In this document: one piece after another, positions 14,536 to 22,414 of the stretch
How positions within the stretch are numbered: position 1 is the stretch's first letter
Layout: the number at the start of each line of letters is the position of its first letter
NCBI GenBank assembly: GCA_045649825.1
Contig: JAZRQO010000018.1
Location: 1 to 26,230, forward strand
Origin: RGIG9115 sp045649825
GTDB lineage: Bacteria > Bacillota > Clostridia > UBA1381
Direction of reading: 5' to 3'
Length of the DNA stretch: 26,230 nucleotides
Notes under the pieces: generated by a model
Told to the model about the DNA's origin: nothing
What the model saw: the letters and a program-made list of their open reading frames with translations, nothing else
Database searches by the model: none
Made by a program: the position numbers and the translations under genes

Positions 14536-15963
14536 GTGCCTAAGTCACTGAGGACAAGAGCAAATATATTTTATAGTGCCATAGTGGCATTTGCCCTTAT
14601 TGTTATGTGTGTTTTTATCACATCAGCAGCTTCACGGAGCCTGTATCGTAGCAAAGAATCCGATTTGTTTGCACGGGCAAACATTATTTCAGGCACCGTT
14701 TCACAAAGCGAACCTGAATATGCTGAGGATATTCTTAACAAAAGCCTTTACGGCTCGGGAATACGCGGTATAATTACCGACAGTTCGGGAGAAGCAGTAT
14801 GGGATACAAATACTGCTGCAACTGCAGACGGAATAATTCTGGCAAGCCCTGTTGTATTCACTGCTCTTTCCGGCTCAGAAGCTTCTGTGGCTCACAAAAA
14901 CGAAACAGGAATAAAGACGCTGTCTGCAGCAGTCCCCATATTCAGCGAGGGTACTGTTTCAGGCGTTGTTTTTCTGTGTGAAGATATGACCGAAACTGAT
15001 AGGACCGTTAAAAGCATACGAAATAAGCTTATTGTTTTTTCAGTAATTATACTTGTTCTTATAGCTCTTCTGAGCCTTCGTATGAGCCATTCGGTTACAT
15101 CACCCCTGAACGAATTTATAAGTGCGGTGCAGGAGTTTTCAAAAGGTAATTTCAATAAAAAAATCCCTGTTCAGGGAAATTCTGAAATTGACCAGCTTGC
15201 AAACGCCATAAACTATATGAGCACGGAGCTTGAGCTATTGGAATCAAAACGAAGAAAATTTGTTTCTGATGCCTCCCACGAGCTTAAAACTCCAATGGCA
15301 ACAATCAAGCTTATATGCGACAGCATAACCGCATCGGAAAAACCCGATATGGCAATGGTTCAGGAATTTCTCTCTGACCTGAGCGACGAGGTTGACCGTC
15401 TTACAAGAATTATAGAAAAGCTTTTGCTTCTTACAAAGCTGGATTCTAAGGAAACAGATCTTACGCCTGAGCTTGTGGATGTGGGAATGATGATTCAGAG
15501 AATCAAAAACAATCTTACACCGATAGCCGCAGGAAAAAATATAACAATATCTGCCGATATTGCCGCAGATATACCGCCTTTGACACTTGACCACGACCGT
15601 ATATGGGAGTCTATGTATAACATTGTTGAGAATGCAATAAAATACTCAAAAATCGGAACGGTTGTTAAAATCACCGCCGAGGTAAAAGAACGCGTACTCA
15701 CCGTAAAAATCCTGGATTCAGGAAAAGGTATTCCTGACGAGTTCAAGGAAAGAGTATTTGAACGCTTCTTCCGCCTTGACGATTCCCGTACAAGAGAAAC
15801 GGGAGGAACGGGACTTGGTCTTGCTATAGCAAAGGAAGCTGTAATGCTTCACGGCGGCACAATTCATATAGAAGATAACCCGGAAGGCGGAAGCTGCTTT
15901 GTTATGACATTGCCCGCAGGCAACGATACGCCAGCACCTCAGAACGGAGGCGATGAGGCATGA
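14536..15963 (+). CDS. Membrane sensor histidine kinase
   Basis: The protein has 475 residues. TM1 is about 10-32, followed by an extracytoplasmic sensor of about 125 residues (34-160), TM2 at 164-182 and a HAMP linker (183-235). The dimerisation domain carries His248 in SHELKTP. The ATPase domain has the N-box ENAIKYSK, G1 DSGKGIPD, F-box RFFRLDD and G2 GGTGLGLAIAKE. It phosphorylates the regulator encoded upstream. The likely start is GTG at 14536, 7 bp after the regulator stop. The only upstream SD-like bases are a poor AGG, so translation probably depends on coupling and the start is less certain than the rest. Its stop overlaps the next gene as ATGA. Confidence 0.95.
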   Translation: MPKSLRTRANIFYSAIVAFALIVMCVFITSAASRSLYRSKESDLFARANIISGTVSQSEPEYAEDILNKSLYGSGIRGIITDSSGEAVWDTNTAATADGIILASPVVFTALSGSEASVAHKNETGIKTLSAAVPIFSEGTVSGVVFLCEDMTETDRTVKSIRNKLIVFSVIILVLIALLSLRMSHSVTSPLNEFISAVQEFSKGNFNKKIPVQGNSEIDQLANAINYMSTELELLESKRRKFVSDASHELKTPMATIKLICDSITASEKPDMAMVQEFLSDLSDEVDRLTRIIEKLLLLTKLDSKETDLTPELVDVGMMIQRIKNNLTPIAAGKNITISADIAADIPPLTLDHDRIWESMYNIVENAIKYSKIGTVVKITAEVKERVLTVKILDSGKGIPDEFKERVFERFFRLDDSRTRETGGTGLGLAIAKEAVMLHGGTIHIEDNPEGGSCFVMTLPAGNDTPAPQNGGDEA

Positions 15964-16793
15964 AAAACAAGCTCCTCATTGCAGGTGCAGGGATTGCGGC
16001 AATTATTCTTATTGCAGGTGGATTTTTGCTGGCAAGCTTTAACCGCAGCACAATAACCGCCGTATTATACTACCCTGATAAATCGGGTACAACTCTTATT
16101 TCGGATTCAGAGAGCATATCATATAACGATGCTACACATATTCCATATAATATCGTGTCAAAGCTTCAGTCAAAGGGCTGTATAAGCCGTGAATGCAATA
16201 TAAACACCGTAACCTTTGACTCTCCTGAAAAAATCACAATTGACCTTTCAGAAGAATTTTTATCTGATGAAAGCAGGCTTAATCTGCTTCGTGTCTATGC
16301 CATTGTGAAGTCTGTATGCAGTACTTCTCCTGTTATAGGAATTACTGAGGTAAGGGTTACAGTTGACAGCTCACCAATAAAAACGGGAGCAGGGAAAAAA
16401 CTGAGTTATCTTTCAGATTCATCTATAAACATAATGAATTCTGAAGAGATTATGACATACAACTGCGACCTGTATTTCAAAAACAAAGATGGTAAGCTTT
16501 CACCCGAAACCCGTGAAATAGATGCGGCAAACGGAAGCATAGAGCATAATGCAGTACAAGCACTTATAGACGGTCCCGTGACAAGGGGGCTTTACAGAAT
16601 CTTTCCAAACGGAACAAGTCTTATTTCTGCTGAAATTAAAAACGGTGTTTGCTACATCAATTTTGCAGCACTGCCAAAATCAGCAGACATTACCCTTATA
16701 GAATCAGCCCTTTACCGCACATTGTCATCACTTAGCGGTGTTGAGGAAATTGTGATTATGACAGAAGGTAAACTCATTACAAAACCGAGGTGA
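15960..16793 (+). CDS. Membrane-anchored GerMN-domain protein of the two-component operon
   Basis: The protein has 277 residues. It has an N-terminal membrane anchor (about 4-26, no lipobox Cys) and then two GerMN-type modules: about 30-150, with KITIDLSEEFLSDESRLNLLRVYAIVKSVCS and VRVTVD, and about 165-277, with the hallmark HNAVQALIDGP, VCYINFAALP and GVEEIVIM. GerMN domains occur in the sporulation protein GerM and in actinobacterial LpqB, where the gene follows mtrA-mtrB. Here the gene overlaps the kinase by 4 bp (ATGA), so the product probably acts outside the membrane with the kinase sensor domain (inference). It need not have any role in spores. Confidence 0.85.
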   Translation: MKNKLLIAGAGIAAIILIAGGFLLASFNRSTITAVLYYPDKSGTTLISDSESISYNDATHIPYNIVSKLQSKGCISRECNINTVTFDSPEKITIDLSEEFLSDESRLNLLRVYAIVKSVCSTSPVIGITEVRVTVDSSPIKTGAGKKLSYLSDSSINIMNSEEIMTYNCDLYFKNKDGKLSPETREIDAANGSIEHNAVQALIDGPVTRGLYRIFPNGTSLISAEIKNGVCYINFAALPKSADITLIESALYRTLSSLSGVEEIVIMTEGKLITKPR

Positions 16794-16800
16794 ACATTAA

Positions 16801-18534
16801 ATGGCGCTGGACGCACCGGCAATTAAATGCCTCGCCGAAGAAATACATTCCATGGCAGTAAACGGCAGAATAGATAAGATACATCAGCCTGAAAAAGATG
16901 AAATCGTACTCCATATACGTACGTTCACTGATAGTTTCAGGCTTGTTTTGTCGGCAGGCTCTTCACACCCTAGAATACATTTTACAGATACAAAAAAAGC
17001 AAATCCCTTAACTGCACCTCTGTTTTGCATGCTTCTCCGAAAGCATCTTGGAAGCGGAAAAATTATTGATGTGCGGCAAAAGGATTTTGAGAGAATAATC
17101 ATAATGGACATCGAAAGCTACGACGAGCTTGGCGACCTTACGATAAAACACCTTATAACGGAGGTTATGGGACGTCATTCAAATATTATTCTCACCGACA
17201 GCTCAATGAAAATAATCGACTGTATAAAACACGTAGATATAACTGTAAGCTCAGTGCGTCAGGTTTTACCCGGGATGACATATGAATTCCCACCTGAGCA
17301 GAATAAAACACCCCTTACGGAATTTGATGGGAAGCTCCCCCCGCTTCAACACGGAACAACCTTGTCAAAAGCACTCCTTGGAGCAATTTCAGGCATAAGC
17401 CCACTTACTGCACGCGAAATCATTTACAGAGCATACGGAGTTGCCGATATGCACACGGGAGAGGTTACGGATATTTCACCTCTGGAAAAGTCCATAACCG
17501 ATATGAAACAAAGGGTTTTAAACAGTGATTTTTCGCCCTGCATTATAAAAGACGAGGGTGCACTTAAAATGATTGACTTCAGTGCGGTTGACATAACTCA
17601 ATACGAAGGACTTATGAAGGTTATAAAATACCCGCTTATGAACGAGGTTACGGATAAGTTCTACAGCGGACGGGACGCCTTAGAGAGAATGAAGCAAAAG
17701 ACTGCAGATATTACTAAGCTCCTTACCACCTTATTAGAGCGCTGTTATAAAAAGAAAATAATTCTTACGCAAACAATAAAAGATGCGGAGAATAAGGAAA
17801 AACACAAAATTTACGGCGACCTTATAACCTCCAACCTGTATGCAGTGGAAGAAAACGCAAAATCTGTTACGGTAGTTGATTATTACGACCCTGAGTGCAA
17901 GACTGTTACAATCTCTCTTGACCCTGCACTCACTGCAGCTCAGAACGCACAAAGATACTACAAAAAATACACAAAAGCAAAAACTGCGGAAACTGAAGCC
18001 GCACAGCAGCTATCCCTTAACGAAGCACAGACCGCTTATCTTGAAAGCACTCTTGCGGCAGTGGAAAACTGCACGGGAGAAGCGGATATAAATGCCATAC
18101 GGCAGGAACTTGCAGAAGAAGGATTTCTGAAGCGAAGCGGCAAAAAGGGGCAAAAGGTTTCACAGTCAAAACCTGTTCATTTTGTGGCAGAGGGATTTGA
18201 TATATTTGCAGGTAAGAACAATACTCAAAATGACCTGCTCACACTAAAAACTGCAAATTCGTCGGACCTGTGGTTCCACACAAAACAGATACACGGCTCA
18301 CACGTTATAATCAAGCTTGGGCTTGATAAAGATGTGCCTGAAAGTGTAATCCGTATTGCAGCAGAAATTGCGGCATACTATTCAAAGGGCAGAGAGTCCA
18401 ATCAGGTCCCCGTTGACTTTACAACTGTTAAAAATGTTAAAAAGCCAAACGGAGCAAAACCGGGTATGGTTATTTACGACGGCTACAACACGCTGTATGT
18501 AAAACCAAATTCCCACGAAAACTTGCAAGTTTGA
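16801..18534 (+). CDS. rqcH: RqcH (NFACT family) ribosome quality-control factor
   Basis: The protein has 577 residues. The NFACT-N domain (about 1-180: MALDAPAIKCLAEEIHSMAVNGRIDKIHQP, TEVMGRHSNIILTD) is followed by HhH and coiled-coil parts (about 190-430) and the NFACT-R domain (about 450-575: DLWFHTKQIHGSHVIIKL, AAYYSKGRESNQVPVDFT, KPGMVIYDGYNTLYVKP). Bacterial members bind the stalled 50S subunit with peptidyl-tRNA and add C-terminal alanine tails. Older databases call them fibronectin-binding protein FbpA. The gene starts 7 bp after the GerMN gene, with the GAGGTGA site overlapping that gene's stop. Confidence 0.95.
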   Translation: MALDAPAIKCLAEEIHSMAVNGRIDKIHQPEKDEIVLHIRTFTDSFRLVLSAGSSHPRIHFTDTKKANPLTAPLFCMLLRKHLGSGKIIDVRQKDFERIIIMDIESYDELGDLTIKHLITEVMGRHSNIILTDSSMKIIDCIKHVDITVSSVRQVLPGMTYEFPPEQNKTPLTEFDGKLPPLQHGTTLSKALLGAISGISPLTAREIIYRAYGVADMHTGEVTDISPLEKSITDMKQRVLNSDFSPCIIKDEGALKMIDFSAVDITQYEGLMKVIKYPLMNEVTDKFYSGRDALERMKQKTADITKLLTTLLERCYKKKIILTQTIKDAENKEKHKIYGDLITSNLYAVEENAKSVTVVDYYDPECKTVTISLDPALTAAQNAQRYYKKYTKAKTAETEAAQQLSLNEAQTAYLESTLAAVENCTGEADINAIRQELAEEGFLKRSGKKGQKVSQSKPVHFVAEGFDIFAGKNNTQNDLLTLKTANSSDLWFHTKQIHGSHVIIKLGLDKDVPESVIRIAAEIAAYYSKGRESNQVPVDFTTVKNVKKPNGAKPGMVIYDGYNTLYVKPNSHENLQV

Positions 18535-18554
18535 TTTTTGAAAGGATTACACAT

Positions 18555-19004
18555 ATGGAGAAAATAACAAGCTTTACAGTAGACCACACAGTGCTTGATA
18601 CAGGAATATACGTATCCCGCACAGATGGCGATATTGTGACATACGACCTTAGAATGAAAAAACCCAATACCGACGAGCATTTATCCGTTTCGGCAATGCA
18701 CTCACTGGAGCATATGCTTGCCACATACCTAAGAAACAGCGTAATTGCGGATAAAATAATATATGTAGGACCAATGGGATGCCAGACAGGATTTTATGTG
18801 TTGGTACGAATGAACGACAACAAAAAATTCCTTAAAGTTCTCAAAAAAGCATTGAAGGATGTTTGCGACCACGACGGTGGGATTTTCGGAAACAGCCCTG
18901 TGGAATGCGGAAATTATAAAACGCTTAGTTTAGAGGCGGCAAAGAAAGAAGCTTCTGAGTATCTTGAAATACTAAACTCAAAAGAACACAGTTTTTACTA
19001 TTAA
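18555..19004 (+). CDS. luxS: S-ribosylhomocysteine lyase (autoinducer-2 synthase)
   Basis: The protein has 149 residues. It cleaves S-ribosylhomocysteine to homocysteine and DPD, the AI-2 precursor. The metal ligands are His49 and His53 in HSLEH and Cys118 in VECGN; the catalytic base is Glu52 and the second catalytic residue Cys76 in GPMGCQTGFY. The start at 18555 has AAAGGA 8 nt upstream; an earlier in-frame ATG at 18531 overlaps rqcH and has no good site. It is slightly shorter than the 157-residue Bacillus enzyme. It sits between rqcH and cmk in the rightward operon. No SAH nucleosidase gene is nearby. Confidence 0.97.
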   Translation: MEKITSFTVDHTVLDTGIYVSRTDGDIVTYDLRMKKPNTDEHLSVSAMHSLEHMLATYLRNSVIADKIIYVGPMGCQTGFYVLVRMNDNKKFLKVLKKALKDVCDHDGGIFGNSPVECGNYKTLSLEAAKKEASEYLEILNSKEHSFYY

Positions 19005-19021
19005 AGAAAGAGAGAACACAT

Positions 19022-19693
19022 ATGAAAGTAGCAATTGACGGACCTGCAGGAGCAGGAAAAAGCACAATATCAAAAAAAGCCGCTTCGGACCTGGGATATG
19101 TTTATATCGACACAGGTGCAATGTACAGAACTGTAGGGCTTTATATGCTGAGGCTTGGCATTGACATCCCCAACGAGCATAGCCGTGTAGCAGAGCATAT
19201 GGACGAAATTGAAATTGACATAAAGCCCACGGCAGAAGGACAGCTTATGTTCTTAAACGGCGAGGATGTAACTTCCCTTATCCGCACCGAAGAGGTTAGT
19301 ATGGCGGCGTCCAATGTGGCAGTTATTGGAGAAGTGCGAAAAAAACTTGTTAAAATGCAGCAGGATTTTGCAGAGGGCAAAAACGTGGTAATGGACGGAC
19401 GAGATATTGCAACCACCGTACTTCCTGATGCGGAATGCAAGATTTTCCTTACAGCTTCCTCCCGTGCAAGAGGCGAAAGACGTTATCTTGAGCTTAGGGA
19501 AAAGGGTATTGAATGTAATCTTGACGATATTTGCCGTGATATTGAGGCAAGGGATAAAAACGACAGTGAAAGAGCCGTTTCACCACTGCGTCAGGCAGAG
19601 GATGCAATACTCCTTGATACAACAAATCTCACATTTGAAGAATCTATTTCAGAAGCAATACGTATAATAAAAGAAAAGGCCGGTATACTATAA
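19022..19693 (+). CDS. cmk: Cytidylate kinase
   Basis: The protein has 223 residues and phosphorylates CMP and dCMP for nucleotide salvage and RNA/lipid precursor supply. The P-loop GPAGAGKST is at residues 7-15. The CMP-binding DTGAMYRTVGLY, the VVMDGRDIATTVLPDAECKIFLTASSRARGERR block and the LID/end region RDKNDSERAVSPLR are all intact. The start follows an A/G-rich ribosome site after a 17-bp gap from luxS. Its stop overlaps the plsC start as TAATG. Cmk followed by an acyltransferase gene is a recurring order in Firmicutes. Confidence 0.97.
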   Translation: MKVAIDGPAGAGKSTISKKAASDLGYVYIDTGAMYRTVGLYMLRLGIDIPNEHSRVAEHMDEIEIDIKPTAEGQLMFLNGEDVTSLIRTEEVSMAASNVAVIGEVRKKLVKMQQDFAEGKNVVMDGRDIATTVLPDAECKIFLTASSRARGERRYLELREKGIECNLDDICRDIEARDKNDSERAVSPLRQAEDAILLDTTNLTFEESISEAIRIIKEKAGIL

Positions 19694-20274
19694 TGATGAC
19701 AGTTTTAAGATTTTTAGTAAGAATATATTTCAGGATAATGTTCAATGTCAAAATTGAAGGCTTGGAAAACATCCCCGAAGAAGGTGCAATAATTGCACCT
19801 AACCACATAAGCAATTACGATCCCGTACTTGTTATTGGCTTCTGCCCCGTAAAAATGCGGATAATGGCAAAAGCAGAGCTTTTTAAAAACAAGCTTTCAA
19901 AGTGGTTCTTTACTGCAATCGGTGCATTCCCCGTTGACCGAGGCAATGCAGATATAACCGCAATAAAGACGGCTATGCGTATTCTTAAGAAAGACGAAAA
20001 ACTCCTTGTTTTCCCCCACGGAACAAGACTTGCACCCGGAACTGATGAGCCGATTAAGGAGGGCGTACTCCTGATTGCAATAAAGGCAAGAAAAAACATT
20101 GTCCCTGCATACATAAGCGGAACCTACGGCTTCCGCCACAAAATAGTACTGAGTATTGGCAAGCCTTTCGACCTTTCACCATACTTTGATGCACGTCTTA
20201 CTCCCAGCGAGCTTAAAGACCTGGCAAACGAGGTATGGTCGGCAATGAAGGCTCTTGATAAAGGAATTGTTTAA
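19693..20274 (+). CDS. plsC: 1-acyl-glycerol-3-phosphate acyltransferase (PlsC-like)
   Basis: The protein has 193 residues and is a peripheral membrane enzyme that acylates lysophosphatidic acid to phosphatidic acid. The catalytic H-X4-D is NHISNYDP (His38, Asp43). Motif II is FPVDRGNAD. Motif III reads FPHGTRLAPG, with His109 where most PlsC proteins have Glu (FPEGTR). Motif IV is IVPAYISG. An N-terminal hydrophobic stretch may anchor it. The start overlaps the cmk stop as TAATG; a second ATG at 19696 is possible. The weak ribosome site suggests coupling to cmk. Confidence 0.93.
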   Translation: MMTVLRFLVRIYFRIMFNVKIEGLENIPEEGAIIAPNHISNYDPVLVIGFCPVKMRIMAKAELFKNKLSKWFFTAIGAFPVDRGNADITAIKTAMRILKKDEKLLVFPHGTRLAPGTDEPIKEGVLLIAIKARKNIVPAYISGTYGFRHKIVLSIGKPFDLSPYFDARLTPSELKDLANEVWSAMKALDKGIV

Positions 20275-20840
20275 TGAATGTTTATGACTTCGACAACACC
20301 ATCTACGACGGTGAAAGTGCAGTTGATTTCTTCTTTTTCTGCCTGAAAAAGGATGTTACTCTTTTAAGACTTGTTCCGCTTCTTCTTATAAAGCTTGTAA
20401 AGTATAAAATGTGCCTTATAACCATTGAGGAGCTTCGGGAGTACGTTGAAAAATACGCCAAAGATTTACTTGACGATTTTGAAAATTTCGACGAGATTAT
20501 AACTGAATTCTGGCAAAAGAACTTACAAAAAATAAAGCCCTTTTATCTTGAACAAAAAAGAGAGGACGATATTTTGCTCACTGCCACCTTCGGATTTCTG
20601 ATTGAAATCCCCGTAAGGGAGCTTGGAATTAAAACGGTTATTTCCTCCGAGATTGACACAAAAACAGGGAAGCTCATAAGACTTTGCTACAGAGAACATA
20701 AACCCGAGCTTTTGCAAAAATACATTTCGGGAAACGAAAAAATATGCTTCTACACCGATTCCATGAATGATAAATCAATGATAGAATTTGCAGATGAAGC
20801 ATATCTTGTTAAGGGCAAAAAAATTAAAAGACTTAAATAA
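20274..20840 (+). CDS. HAD superfamily IB phosphatase
   Basis: The protein has 188 residues. Motif I is YDFDNTIYDG, with nucleophile Asp5 and general acid Asp7. Motif II is LLTAT, motif III probably the Lys of EHKPELL, and motif IV YTDSMNDKSM. The helical cap between motifs I and II (about 15-95) contains a hydrophobic stretch VTLLRLVPLLLIKLV that could bind lipid. HAD-IB enzymes include phosphoserine phosphatase and PgpC-type phosphatidylglycerophosphatases. The TAATG overlap with plsC makes a phospholipid or glycerol-phosphate substrate plausible (inference), but the substrate cannot be read from the sequence. It is the last gene of the operon. Confidence 0.82.
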   Translation: MNVYDFDNTIYDGESAVDFFFFCLKKDVTLLRLVPLLLIKLVKYKMCLITIEELREYVEKYAKDLLDDFENFDEIITEFWQKNLQKIKPFYLEQKREDDILLTATFGFLIEIPVRELGIKTVISSEIDTKTGKLIRLCYREHKPELLQKYISGNEKICFYTDSMNDKSMIEFADEAYLVKGKKIKRLK

Positions 20841-20880
20841 TTACAGGGAGTGTTCCGTAGTAACACTCCCTGTAATTATT
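20836..20880. terminator. Shared bidirectional terminator between convergent operons
   Basis: A 19-bp perfect inverted repeat (20836-20854 and 20862-20880) with a 7-nt loop has the core ACAGGGAGTGTT. The HAD stop codon (20838-20840) is inside the left arm and the livF stop (20881-20883) abuts the right arm. Rightward transcripts end in ATTATTTTATTTT; the leftward U-tract is poorer. Confidence 0.88.
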
Positions 20881-21579
20881 TTATTTTCCTAAATATGCTT
20901 TCTTAACCTCTTCATTTGCGAGAAGCTCTGCACCTGTTCCCTGCAGCTTGATTCTGCCGGTTTCAAGAACGTAGCCTCTGTGAGCAGTTTTGAGTGCCAT
21001 ATTGGCATTCTGCTCAATGAGAAGAATGGTTACACCGTTTTTATTTATTTCCTTTATGATAGAGAATATATCACGTACAATAAGGGGCGCAAGTCCCAGC
21101 GATGGCTCGTCCATCATCATAAGCTTAGGACGGCTCATAAGCGCACGGGCCACTGCAAGCATTTGCTGCTCACCGCCCGAAAGCGTGCCTGCCATCTGCC
21201 AGGAGCGTTCCTTAAGACGGGGGAACAGGTCGTATACCCACTTTATATCCTCATCAAGAGAGTCACGTCTAAGATATGCACCGATTTTGATATTTTCAAG
21301 AACTGTAAGGTCAGGGAAAATTCTTCTGCCCTCAGGTACAAGAGTAATTCCGCTTTTTACAACCTTTTCAGCCGAAAGCCCTGTTATATCCTCACTGCAG
21401 AATTCAATACTTCCGCTTTTCGGAGTTACAACTCCTGCAATAGTTCTAAGAATTGAGCTTTTTCCTGCACCGTTTGCTCCGACCAAGGTTACGATTGAGC
21501 CTTCCTCAACATCAAAGGAAACGTCACGGACTGCATTTATACCGCCGTATGTTACATTAAGGTCTTTAATTTTCAGCAT
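20881..21579 (-). CDS. livF: Branched-chain amino-acid ABC transporter ATPase LivF
   Basis: The protein has 232 residues. Walker A is GANGAGKSS, the signature LSGGEQQ, Walker B LMMMDEPSLGLAP and the H-loop region ILLIEQNANMAL. The C-terminus (GTGAELLANEEVKKAYLG) is typical of LivF. With LivG it drives import of Leu/Ile/Val through LivH-LivM. The ATG at 21579 is preferred because GGGGTGA lies just upstream; a GTG at 21585 touches that site. It overlaps livG by 14 bp and is last in the operon, ending at the shared terminator. Confidence 0.96.
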   Translation of the reverse strand: MLKIKDLNVTYGGINAVRDVSFDVEEGSIVTLVGANGAGKSSILRTIAGVVTPKSGSIEFCSEDITGLSAEKVVKSGITLVPEGRRIFPDLTVLENIKIGAYLRRDSLDEDIKWVYDLFPRLKERSWQMAGTLSGGEQQMLAVARALMSRPKLMMMDEPSLGLAPLIVRDIFSIIKEINKNGVTILLIEQNANMALKTAHRGYVLETGRIKLQGTGAELLANEEVKKAYLGK

Positions 21580-22414
21580 CGTCACTCACCCCCAGATATG
21601 CCTCGATAACACGAGGATTATTGCCTACTTCCTCAGGCGTGCCGTCGGCTATGTGCTTGCCGAAGTCAATTACATATATACGGTCGGAAATGTCCATAAC
21701 AAGATTCATATGATGCTCAATAAGTAGAATTGTGAGATTAAATTCCTTTCTTATACGACGGATAAATGCAGTAAGCTCCTCAGTTTCCTGAGGGTTCATA
21801 CCTGCTGCAGGCTCGTCGAGAAGAAGGAGTGTGGGATTTGTGGCAAGGGCTCTCGCAATTTCAAGATGCCTTTGCTTTCCGTAAGGAAGTGACGTTGCAA
21901 GCTCGTCTTTTACATCCTCAAGATCCAGGAGCCTCAAAAGGTCAAGGGTTTCTTCACGCATTTTTTTCTCTTCTGCCTTATTTGCTCTGAAGGTTGCAGA
22001 GAAAACATTGCTTGTTTTCCTCAAATGCTTTGCAACAAGGACGTTTTCAAAAACCGTCATACTCTTGAAAAGTCTGATATTCTGAAAAGTTCTTGCCATA
22101 CCGAGCTTTGTGATTTGGTCGGGGGTTTTAACCATTGTGGATTTGTAAACCCCTGCATTTTCACCGGCATAAAGTTTTTTCATTTTTCCCTTGGGGAAAT
22201 TCTCTATAATAGTTTCACCGTTAAAGTAAACCCTACCGTTTGTGGGCTGATACACGCCTGTTATAACATTAAAAGCTGTTGTTTTACCTGCACCGTTAGG
22301 TCCGATTAAAGCAACAATTTCACCTTCATTTATTTCCATAGAAAGGTTATTAACTGCAACAACGCCGCCAAACTGCATTGTAACATTTTCTAAACGAAGT
22401 ACATTATTCGGCAT
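21566..22414 (-). CDS. livG: Branched-chain amino-acid ABC transporter ATPase LivG
   Basis: The protein has 282 residues. Walker A is GPNGAGKTT. The signature is the LivG-type LPYGKQRHLEIARAL instead of LSGGQ. Walker B is LLLLDEPAAGMNP and the H-loop LLIEHHMNLVM. An insertion of charged residues after Walker A (about 75-95, FPKGKMKKLYAGENAGVYKSTMVKTPDQ) is longer than in E. coli LivG. The start has AAGGTGA 6 nt upstream and overlaps livM by 11 bp. Confidence 0.96.
   Translation of the reverse strand: MPNNVLRLENVTMQFGGVVAVNNLSMEINEGEIVALIGPNGAGKTTAFNVITGVYQPTNGRVYFNGETIIENFPKGKMKKLYAGENAGVYKSTMVKTPDQITKLGMARTFQNIRLFKSMTVFENVLVAKHLRKTSNVFSATFRANKAEEKKMREETLDLLRLLDLEDVKDELATSLPYGKQRHLEIARALATNPTLLLLDEPAAGMNPQETEELTAFIRRIRKEFNLTILLIEHHMNLVMDISDRIYVIDFGKHIADGTPEEVGNNPRVIEAYLGVSDDAEN

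Noticed and set aside
20990..21727. 245-codon plus-strand frame opposite livF/livG
   Set aside because: The complementary strand codes for intact ABC ATPases with all motifs; the frame is a by-product of their codon use.
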